A DNA stretch of 64,000 nucleotides from Sphingobacteriales bacterium 44-15. GTDB lineage: Bacteria > Bacteroidota > Bacteroidia > Chitinophagales > Chitinophagaceae. A program made the position numbers and the translations under genes. Numbering within the stretch: the stretch's first letter is position 1; every line of letters begins with the position of its first letter. Below the pieces are notes generated by a model. That model was not told the DNA's origin, did not search any database, and saw only the letters and a list, made by a program, of their open reading frames with translations. The DNA is taken from positions 1-64,000 of the forward strand of contig MKWG01000023.1 of the NCBI GenBank assembly GCA_001899685.1. Reading direction: 5' to 3'. Positions 36,082 to 45,967 of this stretch are shown here, piece after piece.

Positions 36082-36843
36082 TTACAGTTTCGCCAGCGCT
36101 GCTTTAGCGGCAGGGCTTACTACAAGCGCGCCGCTTATGGCCGCCCGCTCCTGGAGCAGCTCATCCCAGTTGTCCGTTCCCTTCCAGATTATTTTTTTCA
36201 AAGCCGACATGGCTTCCGGTCCTGAATGTAATAGTGCATTTGCAAGCCTGTTTACGGATTCGTCCATGCTTTCAACATCGGGATGCAGTTCCGCAAACAG
36301 CCCTCTTTTTCTTGCCCAGTCGGCCGGCCGCCACATCGTGGCATCAATAGCCAACTGGCTGAAAGCGGCAAGCCCCATTTTTTTTTCAATAACAGGAGCT
36401 ACCACAAAAGGGCCGATGCCGATAGACAGCTCACTCAGCTTCACATCGGATCTTTCAAGGCCAATGGCATAGTCGGCGGCGGCAATAAGCCCCACGCCTC
36501 CGCCCACGCTTTTGCCCTGCACCCGGACAATGATGAGCTTTGGGCATTTTCGCATGGTATTGATAACATTGGCAAAGCCGCTGAAAAACGCTTTCCCCTG
36601 CTGTTCGTTTTGGATATCTTTTAATTCCCGGAGAGAGGCGCCTGCACAAAACGCCCCTTCTCCGGCAGAGCGCAGCAGTATTACTTTAGTATCATCATCC
36701 ATACCGGCGCTGTGTATTTCATGGGCTAAAGCCTGCAAAATAGCAGAAGGAAGCGCATTGCTATGGGGATGGAAAAATTCAATGCCTGTAATGCCATGCT
36801 TGTGCTCAACAAGAACATGACCTTCTTTTATATGATGTATCAT
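36082..36843 (-). CDS. Enoyl-CoA hydratase/isomerase family protein, LiuC-like
   Basis: The 253-residue crotonase-fold protein has the first oxyanion loop GAFCAGASLREL (about 64-75) and the second loop GKSVGGGVGLIAAADYAIG (about 108-126). The usual first catalytic Glu in that loop (GGGxE) is Gly here; the second Glu may be kept in KLSELSIGIGPF. This pattern recalls methylglutaconyl-CoA hydratases of leucine breakdown, but the substrate is not proven. No other leucine pathway genes are near. It is divergent from the lipoprotein gene at 36951. Confidence 0.82.
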   Translation of the reverse strand: MIHHIKEGHVLVEHKHGITGIEFFHPHSNALPSAILQALAHEIHSAGMDDDTKVILLRSAGEGAFCAGASLRELKDIQNEQQGKAFFSGFANVINTMRKCPKLIIVRVQGKSVGGGVGLIAAADYAIGLERSDVKLSELSIGIGPFVVAPVIEKKMGLAAFSQLAIDATMWRPADWARKRGLFAELHPDVESMDESVNRLANALLHSGPEAMSALKKIIWKGTDNWDELLQERAAISGALVVSPAAKAALAKL

Positions 36844-36921
36844 GGCTTTGTATTTAAAATATGAATTTGTAAAAAGAACAAAGAGCTGTACAAATTAATC
36901 AAAATCCTGTGGCCGGGGTAG

Positions 36922-36929
36922 TATCTTTG
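36922..36929 (+). promoter_or_regulatory. Possible -7 promoter box for the lipoprotein at 36951
   Basis: TATCTTTG is an exact match to TAnnTTTG and ends 21 bases before the ATG. Confidence 0.4.
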
Positions 36930-36950
36930 TGCAAATTAAATAAGGGTATT

Positions 36951-37409
36951 ATGGTAAAAGGAATGGTATTGTTATCAATGACCGCATTGCTGTTTTCCTG
37001 TGGCAGCGGATCGCAATCTCCTGCTGATGCAGGTCAGAATAATTCCTCTGTGCCCAAATCAAAGTCGGACAGTATGTATAAAGCCGTTATGGACGGTCAT
37101 GATGCAGCGATGAGAAAAATGGGAGAAATAGCCAGGTACAGCACATTGATAAAGCAATATAAAGATTCACTGCAAAAGTCAGGCTCGAAGGATGCGTTGA
37201 AGAAAAGCGCTTTAGACAGCGCGCTGCAGGGGCTGACAGATGCGGACGAGGCGATGAACAAATGGATGGAGGCGTTTGATCCGGATAAGGCAGGCGCGGC
37301 GGAAGAAACCAGGCTCGCATTTTATACAAGTGAAAAAGAGAAAATAGCCGCAGTGGAAACGAAGATGGACTCAAGCATTGTGGCGGCAAAAAAAATTACC
37401 GGTCGCTGA
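36951..37409 (+). CDS. Small predicted lipoprotein, unknown function
   Basis: The 152-residue product has a lipoprotein signal (MVKGMVLLSMTALLFSC, Cys at residue 17) followed by a Ser/Gln/Asn-rich linker. The rest is a charged, mostly helical domain (SMYKAVMDGHDAAMRKMGEI ... ALDSALQGLTDADEAMNKWM). It resembles short helical lipoproteins I recall from Bacteroidota; no function is known. The start at 36951 places the signal first and is preceded by a TATCTTTG box. It converges on adk. Confidence 0.8.
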   Translation: MVKGMVLLSMTALLFSCGSGSQSPADAGQNNSSVPKSKSDSMYKAVMDGHDAAMRKMGEIARYSTLIKQYKDSLQKSGSKDALKKSALDSALQGLTDADEAMNKWMEAFDPDKAGAAEETRLAFYTSEKEKIAAVETKMDSSIVAAKKITGR

Positions 37410-37423
37410 GAGCGCTGCTGTCT

Positions 37424-37503
37424 TGTCAAACGTGAAAGGTGAAAAGTGAGATATGAGACGGGAAGCATTTATTTCACCTTTGTCTTCTCACTTTTCACGA
37501 CTT
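37424..37503. repeat. Dispersed hairpin element, copy l
   Basis: It starts TTGTCAAACGTGAAAGGTGA and ends TTTGTCTTCTCACTTTTCACG, complementary modules in the usual order. It fills the convergent lipoprotein/adk junction. Confidence 0.65.
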
Positions 37504-37507
37504 GGCG

Positions 37508-38086
37508 CTACTTCACTTTTTTATCAATTTCAGCAGAGATACTATCGAAAATATTCTCTACTGTGCCTTCTCCGGGAATATGTTTTACCTTATCAAACTT
37601 CATATAATAATCGGCAACCGCTGATGTCTTTTTATGATATTCGGTGATCCTCGCTTTTATTACATCTTCATTAGTATCGTCGCTTCTGCCGGAAGTTTTG
37701 CCTCGGTTCAGGAGCCTGCTGATCAGTTCAGGTTCTGCCACATCAAGCGCCAGCATCAGGTGGATAGCGGTCTTTTTGAGCTTTAAGAGCTTGTCCAGCG
37801 CTTCAGCCTGCGCTTCAGTTCTTGGAAAACCATCAAATAAAAATCCGTTTGCATCGGGATTGGCATCCAAAGCAGAGCTGATCATGCCGATCACCACTTC
37901 ATCCGGAACGAGCTGTCCCCTGTCCATAAAACCTTTTGCTTCAAGCCCTAAAGGTGTTTCCGCAGCAATTTCACTTCTGAGCAGATCGCCGGTAGAAAGA
38001 TGCTTTAACCCATACTTATCAATAATTTTCTGAGACTGAGTGCCTTTTCCACTGCCCGGCGGACCAAATAAAATTAGATTGAACAT
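37508..38086 (-). CDS. adk: Adenylate kinase
   Basis: The 192-residue enzyme interconverts 2 ADP and ATP+AMP. It begins MFNLILFGPPGSGKGTQ (P-loop 8-15), with LSTGDLLRSEI, the AMP-binding GFLFDGFPRTEAQAEAL and the short-form LID NRGKTSGRSDDT, which lacks the zinc-binding lid of longer enzymes. A 192-residue length is usual in Bacteroidota. Confidence 0.96.
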   Translation of the reverse strand: MFNLILFGPPGSGKGTQSQKIIDKYGLKHLSTGDLLRSEIAAETPLGLEAKGFMDRGQLVPDEVVIGMISSALDANPDANGFLFDGFPRTEAQAEALDKLLKLKKTAIHLMLALDVAEPELISRLLNRGKTSGRSDDTNEDVIKARITEYHKKTSAVADYYMKFDKVKHIPGEGTVENIFDSISAEIDKKVK

Positions 38087-38262
38087 GATAGTTTTTTAAC
38101 CTTGCGTGAATGGCAAATATAAAGGAACATGGTTAATAATGCCTTAACAAATGAATGAATTTATATATATGGAAGAACTTTTTTTAACAATCTGCTGCTT
38201 TACGGCTATTGATATACATAGCGGTTCTTTTGTAATTTTATAAGAAGTGAAAATGTAGTATA

Positions 38263-38835
38263 ATGTATATGCGTATAAAAACAGCCATCATATTGCTGGC
38301 GCCGCTGGTATTCTCTCAATGCAGTTTTTCGCAGCCGGCGGAAAAAAAGCATGAACCGGCGGAGCAGGTATCTGCCACTGCGCAAAAAAGCAATGTATAT
38401 TCTCATACAGATACCTCCCGGGTTAATCTCAGCGACGAAGAATGGAAAAAAATATTGCCCGGAGACGTATATTATATCGCCCGCATGAAAGGAACGGAAA
38501 GACCCTGGACCAGTAAATTTGAAAAATTCAAAGGAGTAGGAACATATTACTGTGCGGCCTGCGGGAACCCATTGTTTAGAAGCGATACCAAGTTTGACAG
38601 CGGGTGCGGCTGGCCCAGCTTTTATGAGCCCATTACTAAAAACAGTGTGATCTACCTGGAAGATAACAGCCTTGGTATGGAAAGAACTGAAGTGGAATGC
38701 GGAAGGTGCAAGGCACATTTAGGACATGTATTTAATGATGGTCCCCCGCCAACACATCTGCGGTATTGCATAAACGGGGTGATCCTCGATTTTGCAAAGG
38801 CTTCGGCAGCCCAAAAGAAATATACACAAAAGTGA
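38263..38835 (+). CDS. msrB: Peptide-methionine (R)-S-oxide reductase, exported
   Basis: The 190-residue protein has an N-terminal signal (IKTAIILLAPLVFSQC), probably a lipoprotein signal with Cys20. The SelR domain (about 55-180) repairs oxidised methionine in proteins. Zinc cysteines are C97 and C100 (YYCAACGNP) and C146 and C149 (VECGRCKAHLGHVF); the catalytic Cys is C169 in LRYCING. The signal suggests it protects envelope proteins. A second in-frame ATG six bases downstream is also possible as the start. Confidence 0.93.
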   Translation: MYMRIKTAIILLAPLVFSQCSFSQPAEKKHEPAEQVSATAQKSNVYSHTDTSRVNLSDEEWKKILPGDVYYIARMKGTERPWTSKFEKFKGVGTYYCAACGNPLFRSDTKFDSGCGWPSFYEPITKNSVIYLEDNSLGMERTEVECGRCKAHLGHVFNDGPPPTHLRYCINGVILDFAKASAAQKKYTQK

Positions 38836-38874
38836 ATTAAAGGGATCAGGGCTGATGTTGCATTGCTAAAGAGA

Positions 38875-39150
38875 CAGCCCCCTAAATAGTTAATTACCAA
38901 TGCTACCGGGAGATTGCTTCTCCCGCAGCAACATTCATTCATTTCAAATGTTGATGCTGGCGGGCTCGCATACGGCAACGAGCTGATGATTTTGTAACAT
39001 TCACCCTACAAGCAAATCGCAAATACGCTGCATTCCTGCGGCGTCACTGCGATTCCAACCGAAGGTCGGGAGAAGCAGTCTCCCGAAGATGAAACAAACC
39101 GCTTCTTCTGACCTTCGGTTGGAATCGCAGTGACGGCAAGAGCGTTGAGA
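38875..39150. repeat. Intergenic repeat family 3, copy A, with a 25-base inverted repeat
   Basis: The 38836-39496 gap contains CTAAATAGTTAATTACCAAT and CAACCGAAGGTCGGGAGAAG, shared in degenerate form with 51665-51960. Inside, 39043-39067 and 39110-39134 are perfect 25-base inverted arms (starting GTCACTGCGATTCC) around a 42-base spacer. No gene is seen in the gap. Confidence 0.75.
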
Positions 39151-39496
39151 ACTTTGTAATTTTTACGATAGTTCATGTTTACAAATAATCCATTCTCTCG
39201 CTGAAATCCCACTGGTATATTCCATGTTTTGATGCCCGCAGCCCGGAAAATCCGGAATACAGCCTTCGCCGCCATTCAGTTTATGTATTAATTGACATTT
39301 GATAACAGATCAATATCAAAAAAATCATTGCTGCAACAATATTTGAGGTAAAATATTTGTTTCTATAGCCATGTATAGTGTAAACACTTATTGCAAATAG
39401 GACATAGTACTTATTTAATGGGTAACAACGGGCTGGAAAGATTTTGCTATACATCGTATGCGGTTACCAATATCTAAACCTGTTGAATACAGCAAA

Positions 39497-42400
39497 ATGA
39501 AATCCAATTTACTCTCCGCAGTACTATTCTTTATATGCCTGCAGACTATTCAATCCCAAACTTCCTATACCTGGACAGGTGCCGTATCGGGTTCCTGGAA
39601 CGTGGCAGCAAACTGGTCGCCGGGCGGTATTCCCGGGAGCGCTGATGATGTTAAGGTCGTAGCGGCAGGTAATGCCTGTACCTTGAATACGGCGACGATT
39701 GTTAATAATATTACTCTTGTCAGTGGGACGCTTGACCTGAATGGCGCCACGCTCACCGTGAATGGCGCTACCGCATTATTCACTTCCGGCAGCATTCAGA
39801 ACGGGAGCCTTATTGTTGCCGGAGCTAATACGACTACATCCGGTACCGGAACGGTAACAATGAACTGTGCGGTGAATATAACTTCATCTTCCATCAGCAT
39901 CAGGAATACTACTTTCCAGGGAAGCGTTACTATAATAAAAACAGGCTCCTCCAGCGATGGGAGCAACGGCAACAACATATTTAATGCACCCGCAACAATA
40001 ACAAATGCCGGTTCGGGAAATATCTATTTCGGGAACGGAAACGCGGACCAATTCAACAGCGCTGTAACCTTTAATAATACCGGAAGCGCTAACGTGTACA
40101 TTGCCTATAACAGCAGCAGTAACCTGTTTGCCGGAACAGCTACCTTCAATAATACCCCTGTGGCCAATACCGGTATATATGTGAGCTGGAATTCTGCAGC
40201 AACTGTATTCAACAATAATATTATCGTTTCTTCTACCAGCGGTAGCGGTGTACAGTTTTGCGGGGGAAATACAACGGCCTCGGCAACATTATCTGCCGGC
40301 CATATTATTGGAATTGGCGCCGGGGGCTTTTCATCTGGCGCGCTTTCCTTAAGACAGTTCACGCAATCGGGGAGCATGCCGCTTAACCTGTGGGCAGATG
40401 GATCCGCGGAGGTCAGGCTTGGACCTTCCGGCAGCTTTGGAGGGCCTCTGACCATAAGCGCGCCTAATATTTATGCTTCAACTTCCGTGTTTGATAAGGC
40501 GGTTACCCTTACTAAAACAGATGGAAGTACAAGCAATGCCTCTTCAGGAGGTAATACTTTCAATGCCACGTTAGCTGTAAATTATACTTCATCTAACGGA
40601 ACCGGCTACTGGTCATTTGGAAATGGCGCCCCGGATATTTATAACGGAGATGTATATTCCAATAACAATAGTCTTGACAGGATAATTTTCGGGCATAACT
40701 CAGCCAACAATCAATTCAACGGTAATTTCATCGTAACCCAGACAGGCGCATCAAAAGGGACTGCCCTCACCTGGAGCAGTAGCGCAAGCGCTGTTATGGC
40801 CGCAGGAAAAGCAATTGTATTTGGCGGCGCAGGATTCTCCACGGGTTATCTTTACATCGAGGGATTTACTCAAAACGGGAGTGCTCCTATTAACCTGGCG
40901 GCAACCGGATCTTCTTCCATATATATAGGAGCAGGAAATGCAGTTAACCCTTCGGTGATAGGAGGAAATTTCACCATATCAGCTCCTGATATTTATGTAC
41001 GCGGAGGAACATTTAACGAGGATGTTGCTATTACCAAAACCGGGGGTACTAATAATCATAATGACGGTAAGCAGAATATCTTTAATGGCGCATTGACCAT
41101 ACATCAGCAAAGCAGTTCAGGATATTTCATGCTTGGATATAATGCTGATGACCAGTTCAACGGCAATGTTGTCATTACTTCTACAGGCACAGGCGGTATC
41201 AGCTTTGGATGGACCGGCGGCACAGGCAGACCTACGCTTGCACCGGGTAAGACAATAACCATAGGGGCCGAAGGTTATAGTGCCGGATACCTGCAGTTTG
41301 GCGGGTTCATCCAAAACGGCAGTGATCCGCTGAGTTTCAATTTGACCGGTACTGCTTACTTTTCTGTAGTTAATCCAGGCACGCCTTCCACTTTTGGCGG
41401 CCCGCTTACAGTAACCGCTCCTGATATTTATGTGAAGGGTGGTGTATTCAACAATGAAACGGTTTTCACCAAAACCGGGGGAACGAGCAATCACAATAGC
41501 GGCAACCAGAATATTTTTAACGGCAGGCTTACCATCAACCAGCAAAGCAATTCGGGGTATTTTATGCTGGGATATAATGCCGACGACCAGTTTAACGATG
41601 ATATCGTTGTTACATCCACCGGCACAGGCGGTATCAGCCTGGGCTGGACCGGTGGTACAGGCAGACCTTCGCTTGCCGCAGGCAAAACTATCAGTATAGG
41701 CGCTGCAGGTTACGCTGCAGGGTACCTGCAGTTAGGCGGCTTTACTCAAAATGGCAGCGCTCCGATGAATCTTACTTTAACCGGATCTTCTTCTTTTTAT
41801 ATTGTCAACCCCGGAACGCCATGCAGTTTTGGCGGCCCGGTAAATGTGTCGGCCCCGGATATATATGTACGTGGCGGAGTCTTCAACAACAGCGCCACGT
41901 TTACCAAAACAGGAGGAGCCAACAACTATACCAATGGCTATCAGAATATTTTTAATGGGACACTTACGATAAACCAGCAAAGCAGTACGGGTTATTTTGC
42001 CTTGGGGTATAACTCTGCTGATCAGTTTAATGAGGATGTTACAGTAACCTCTGTCGGCAGCGGAGGGATCTACCTGGGCTATTCTTCCGGTACCGGCAGT
42101 GCTGCATTGGCTGCCGGCAAAACTATTCACGTAGGCGCTGCCGGGTTTAGCGCCGGCTTTCTGAGCCTGAATGCTTTTACGCAGGCGGGTAATGCTCCTG
42201 TGAATCTTGTATTTACCGGCGATAATACTTACCTGAGATTTGCCAGGAATTCTGTAATAGGCGGGAACCTCGTGGCCAGCAGCGCCGATATTTATTTTGA
42301 CGGATGCATATTTAACGGGACAATAGATGCCACAAAAACCGGGAACAAAAGTAATGCCAGCCGTGGGGGGAATACGTTCAACGGACATTGTTCCATTACC

Positions 42401-44950
42401 AACAATGGAGATAATTACTGGGTGTTGGGAAACAATGACCCTGATACCTGGAATGATGATGTGGTGTTCACTGACGGAGGATCAGACCGTTTACTACCTT
42501 GCTGGGCTTCGGCTGGCAACCAGTTCAACGGCAATATTTATGTAAATACCTCAGGTAGTGCAACCGGCATCCATTTTTGTGGCGGCAATGCTACGGCTAC
42601 CTTAGCTTCCGGCAAAACAATACAGACAGGCGTTGCAGGCTTCAATGCCGGTTATTTGATCCTTAAACAATTTACACAGTTTGGCAATGCACCTGTAAAC
42701 CTTACGCTCAGCAGTACTGCAACATACCTGCAGTTTGGGCCCTCTTCTTCTTTCGGCGGAAATGTCACTTCGTCGAGCCCCGGCTTATTTTTTAACGGCT
42801 GCACCTTTTCCGGGGCTGTTAATTCCATAAAAACAGGAACTACCAATGATGGAAGCAGCGGTAACAATATATTCAACAACAGTGCTACGCTTACCAATGC
42901 CGGCACAGGCTATCTGATGCTGGGAAATGGCAATGCCGATCAGTTCAACGGCAACGCTACGTTCAATAACACGGGAAGCGGTAATATATATGTTGCGTAC
43001 AACAGCAGCAATAATATTTTTGGAGGAATTACCACGTTCAACAATTCGCCTGTTGCCAATACATTGATCAATGTAAGCACTTACAGCTCCGGAACAGTAT
43101 TTAATGAAAATATTGTTGTTTCCTCCACTAATGGGCAGGGGGTGCAGTTTTGTAGCGGCAATGCCACTGCATCCGCGGCCTTATCTGCCGGCAAAACGAT
43201 CAGCATAGGCGCTCCCGGCTTTTCAGCGGGGACATTACTGTTGAAGCAATTTACACAAGCGGGCTCAACCGCACAGCATCTTACTCTTACAGGAACCGGC
43301 AGGCTTGTTTTTGGTCCTTCTGCCGCTTTCGGCGGAGCCGTCACTTCCTCAAGCCCGGGGTTATCTTTCAACGGCTGCACTTTTAATACTACGGTAAATT
43401 GTACTAAAAACGGGACCACTGATGATCAAAGCAGCGGCAATAATATTTTTAACGGTAATGCTGTTTTTACGAATAACGGCACAGGCTACCTGATGATGAC
43501 GGTTAGTGCACCGGATGTATATAACAGCGATGTAAATTTTGTAAAAAGCAGCACCGGCTTAATTTATCCCAATTATAACCAGAGTGGCGCATACGGAGGA
43601 AACCTGAATATATCTTCGACAACTGCGGTTACACTGGGAGCCGGCTCAGGTACGGCCATCTTCACCGGCTCCGGAGCACAAAATATCTCGGTATCCTCTG
43701 GAACACCTGTTCCTGTTTTCGCAAGGATGGAGATCAAAAATACCGGTGCCGGCGTGACGCTGAGCAATACTGCCATCAATATATCCAAAACGCTCGTGTT
43801 AACGTCCGGGTTGCTGCATACCACTACGTCCAATATGCTGACCATGCAGAATACTTCAACGGTAGCTGCCGGTACGGCCTTATCAACGAGCTATGTAGAT
43901 GGCCCCATGCGGTACCAGAAGTCCAGCTCCGGCAGCACGGTATTGAACTTCCCGGTAGGTAATGGCAGCGATTGCAGACCTGTGGCGCTTACGGTAACGC
44001 ATTCCAACGGTACTCTATATACTTACCAGGTACAGTTGTTCAACGCAAGTGCTGCGGCGCTGGGATATACCTTACCCTCCGCAGTAAATGCAGTATCATC
44101 CGTGCATTATTATGTCATTGGCAGAACGGATGCTTCCGGCAACAATCAGCCGACAGCGGGTCTCAGCGGTAATCAAACCATACAGGTATTTTTTGGAGCC
44201 AACGACCTGGTAACCGACGGTGGTGCGGTCACTATAGTTAAAAATACGTATAACGCCACCGGTGCCTGGACAGATATCGGTGGCAGCGGGGCTCCTCCCT
44301 ATAGCGGCGGGGCTAACCTGACCGGAAGCATTACCTCAACTTCTTCACCCTCTGCCTTTAATTCATTTTCCACTTTTGCCATAGCATTCAGGATAAGCAC
44401 TATTCTGCCGGTAACGCTTCTTGAGTTTACTGCAAAAGCTAGTAACAATTATGTAGACCTTATGTGGGCGACCGCCACTGAATCCGGGAATAATTACTTC
44501 ACCATTGAACGGAGCAGGGACGGTGTGGATTTTGAAGCGCTTCAAACTGTCAATACAAAAAATGCCGGAGGCAACAGTTCGGTTCAAACGGATTATGCGG
44601 CACGGGATGCAGCTCCGTATACCGGGCGCAGCTTTTACCGCCTGAAGCAAAACGATATGAATGGTAAAAATACTTACTCAAAAATTGCGGAAGTATATAT
44701 AGGTAAAAATGAGTCTGTATCCATTTATCCTAATCCAACAACCGGCAGGATCTATATTAATGGATTGGATGGTAGTAGTGTTCAAACAGAATGGTATGAT
44801 GTGAGCGGAAGGTTGGTAGCTGCACAAACCATCGCGGTTCAAAATGGTTTGGCTACGCTTGATGTGCGCCTTGCCAACGGTGTATATGTATTAAAATATG
44901 TATCTGCAAAAGGCACCTGGAAAGCGCAGCGTATTATAATAAGGAGATGA
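39497..44950 (+). CDS. Giant T9SS-secreted tandem-repeat surface protein
   Basis: This 1,817-residue protein has a signal peptide (MKSNLLSAVLFFICLQTIQS) and then about 1,350 residues of Gly/Asn/Ser/Thr-rich repeats, probably a beta-helix. Units of about 145 residues recur around motifs such as QNIFNG/NNIFN (at about 39969, 40557, 41070, 41505, 41940, 42368, 42860 and 43437), with NADDQFN, GKTISIGA and GGFTQNG. Three central units are spaced exactly 435 bases and are alike at DNA level. The C-terminus (SVSIYPNPTTGRIYINGLDG, then WYDVSGRLV and NGVYVLKYVS) is a type A T9SS sorting domain. It may be an adhesin or shell component; no enzyme motif is seen. Confidence 0.88.
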   Translation: MKSNLLSAVLFFICLQTIQSQTSYTWTGAVSGSWNVAANWSPGGIPGSADDVKVVAAGNACTLNTATIVNNITLVSGTLDLNGATLTVNGATALFTSGSIQNGSLIVAGANTTTSGTGTVTMNCAVNITSSSISIRNTTFQGSVTIIKTGSSSDGSNGNNIFNAPATITNAGSGNIYFGNGNADQFNSAVTFNNTGSANVYIAYNSSSNLFAGTATFNNTPVANTGIYVSWNSAATVFNNNIIVSSTSGSGVQFCGGNTTASATLSAGHIIGIGAGGFSSGALSLRQFTQSGSMPLNLWADGSAEVRLGPSGSFGGPLTISAPNIYASTSVFDKAVTLTKTDGSTSNASSGGNTFNATLAVNYTSSNGTGYWSFGNGAPDIYNGDVYSNNNSLDRIIFGHNSANNQFNGNFIVTQTGASKGTALTWSSSASAVMAAGKAIVFGGAGFSTGYLYIEGFTQNGSAPINLAATGSSSIYIGAGNAVNPSVIGGNFTISAPDIYVRGGTFNEDVAITKTGGTNNHNDGKQNIFNGALTIHQQSSSGYFMLGYNADDQFNGNVVITSTGTGGISFGWTGGTGRPTLAPGKTITIGAEGYSAGYLQFGGFIQNGSDPLSFNLTGTAYFSVVNPGTPSTFGGPLTVTAPDIYVKGGVFNNETVFTKTGGTSNHNSGNQNIFNGRLTINQQSNSGYFMLGYNADDQFNDDIVVTSTGTGGISLGWTGGTGRPSLAAGKTISIGAAGYAAGYLQLGGFTQNGSAPMNLTLTGSSSFYIVNPGTPCSFGGPVNVSAPDIYVRGGVFNNSATFTKTGGANNYTNGYQNIFNGTLTINQQSSTGYFALGYNSADQFNEDVTVTSVGSGGIYLGYSSGTGSAALAAGKTIHVGAAGFSAGFLSLNAFTQAGNAPVNLVFTGDNTYLRFARNSVIGGNLVASSADIYFDGCIFNGTIDATKTGNKSNASRGGNTFNGHCSITNNGDNYWVLGNNDPDTWNDDVVFTDGGSDRLLPCWASAGNQFNGNIYVNTSGSATGIHFCGGNATATLASGKTIQTGVAGFNAGYLILKQFTQFGNAPVNLTLSSTATYLQFGPSSSFGGNVTSSSPGLFFNGCTFSGAVNSIKTGTTNDGSSGNNIFNNSATLTNAGTGYLMLGNGNADQFNGNATFNNTGSGNIYVAYNSSNNIFGGITTFNNSPVANTLINVSTYSSGTVFNENIVVSSTNGQGVQFCSGNATASAALSAGKTISIGAPGFSAGTLLLKQFTQAGSTAQHLTLTGTGRLVFGPSAAFGGAVTSSSPGLSFNGCTFNTTVNCTKNGTTDDQSSGNNIFNGNAVFTNNGTGYLMMTVSAPDVYNSDVNFVKSSTGLIYPNYNQSGAYGGNLNISSTTAVTLGAGSGTAIFTGSGAQNISVSSGTPVPVFARMEIKNTGAGVTLSNTAINISKTLVLTSGLLHTTTSNMLTMQNTSTVAAGTALSTSYVDGPMRYQKSSSGSTVLNFPVGNGSDCRPVALTVTHSNGTLYTYQVQLFNASAAALGYTLPSAVNAVSSVHYYVIGRTDASGNNQPTAGLSGNQTIQVFFGANDLVTDGGAVTIVKNTYNATGAWTDIGGSGAPPYSGGANLTGSITSTSSPSAFNSFSTFAIAFRISTILPVTLLEFTAKASNNYVDLMWATATESGNNYFTIERSRDGVDFEALQTVNTKNAGGNSSVQTDYAARDAAPYTGRSFYRLKQNDMNGKNTYSKIAEVYIGKNESVSIYPNPTTGRIYINGLDGSSVQTEWYDVSGRLVAAQTIAVQNGLATLDVRLANGVYVLKYVSAKGTWKAQRIIIRR

Positions 44951-44988
44951 TAGAAAAGGCATTAATGCATTTCGCAAATTATGATTTC

Positions 44989-45085
44989 TTTGAGGCCTTT
45001 GCCTGCCCGATCTGAAGATCATTCAGGCGGGCGAAAAAGCTTTGTATTTCCTTTGCGGTTATATTTTACCGCAAAGCGCGACAGG
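44989..45085. repeat. Intergenic repeat family 2, copy B (inverted)
   Basis: Reverse complement of the copy at 32352-32500, with one indel and about two mismatches over about 77 bases. It ends with a CTTTGCGGT (45051-45059)/ACCGCAAAG (45068-45076) inverted repeat. It lies at the junction of the T9SS protein and the esterase gene. Confidence 0.75.
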
Positions 45086-45150
45086 GAATTACGCCAAGAA
45101 CACAAAGCCCGGGCTAAAAGATATATGAACGTTATTGGGCAAGCCCCTGA

Positions 45151-45966
45151 TTACCTGCTTTCAAAAAACCGGTGCATAAACAGCAACTGGTATTGAATCG
45201 CATTCGTCCAGTAATTCCAGTTGTGTGAGCCTGGCCTCGCAATATAGTCGTGAGGAATATTCCGGTACAGCAGTTGCTCGTGCAGGTTTTTATTCACTTC
45301 ATAAAAAAAGTCTTCCGTCCCGCAATCAATGATCAGTGCAAGCGAGTTGGGCCTGAGCAGATACAGCATATTGATCACAGTATTCTTTTCCCATCTCTCC
45401 GGGTATTCCGCATAGCTGCCAAGTCTTTTAGCCATATCCCAGTTGTTGGGAAACGGCCGGATGTCCACACCTCCGCTCATGCTGCCGGCTGCGCCAAAAA
45501 CATCCTGGTGTTTAAACGCAAGATATAACGCGCCATGTCCTCCCATGCTCAAACCCGTGATGGCTCTTGCTTTACGGTCGCGGATGGTTTTATATTTGCC
45601 GTCAATCCATTTCACCAGCTCGGTAGCAACATAGGTTTCATAGCGGTAAGCCGGGTCGGCAGGGCTGTCCCAGTACCAGCTCCCGTAAGCGCCATCCGGG
45701 CAAACGATCATCATTTCATACTGGTCTGCCAGCTTCTCAAATCCTTTTGCTTTGGTTATCCAGTCTGCATAATTACCGCTATAGCCATGCAGCAGGTACA
45801 CTACCGGCAGTGCATTTATTTTACTATAATTATCTGGACGTATCACCACTGCTTTGATAGTCTTTTGCATAGACGGGCTGTAGGTTTCTACGGTATCTAC
45901 AATAGCGGCATATAATGTTTGCTGCAGCAATGTGAATAATCCAAGAATAAATATCCTTTTGTTCAT
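45151..45966 (-). CDS. Secreted esterase, EstA/antigen-85-like alpha/beta hydrolase
   Basis: The 271-residue protein has a signal peptide (MNKRIFILGLFTLLQQTLYA). The fold of esterase D/feruloyl esterase follows: VVYLLHGYSGNYADWI, then MIVCPDGAYGSWYWDSP, the nucleophile in GLSMGGHGALYLA, FGAAGSMSGG, and a late GSHNWNYW His. Related enzymes cleave acetyl or feruloyl esters from plant polysaccharides, but the substrate here is not known. It is last of three leftward genes for secreted ester hydrolases. Confidence 0.86.
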   Translation of the reverse strand: MNKRIFILGLFTLLQQTLYAAIVDTVETYSPSMQKTIKAVVIRPDNYSKINALPVVYLLHGYSGNYADWITKAKGFEKLADQYEMMIVCPDGAYGSWYWDSPADPAYRYETYVATELVKWIDGKYKTIRDRKARAITGLSMGGHGALYLAFKHQDVFGAAGSMSGGVDIRPFPNNWDMAKRLGSYAEYPERWEKNTVINMLYLLRPNSLALIIDCGTEDFFYEVNKNLHEQLLYRNIPHDYIARPGSHNWNYWTNAIQYQLLFMHRFFESR

Positions 45967-45967
45967 T

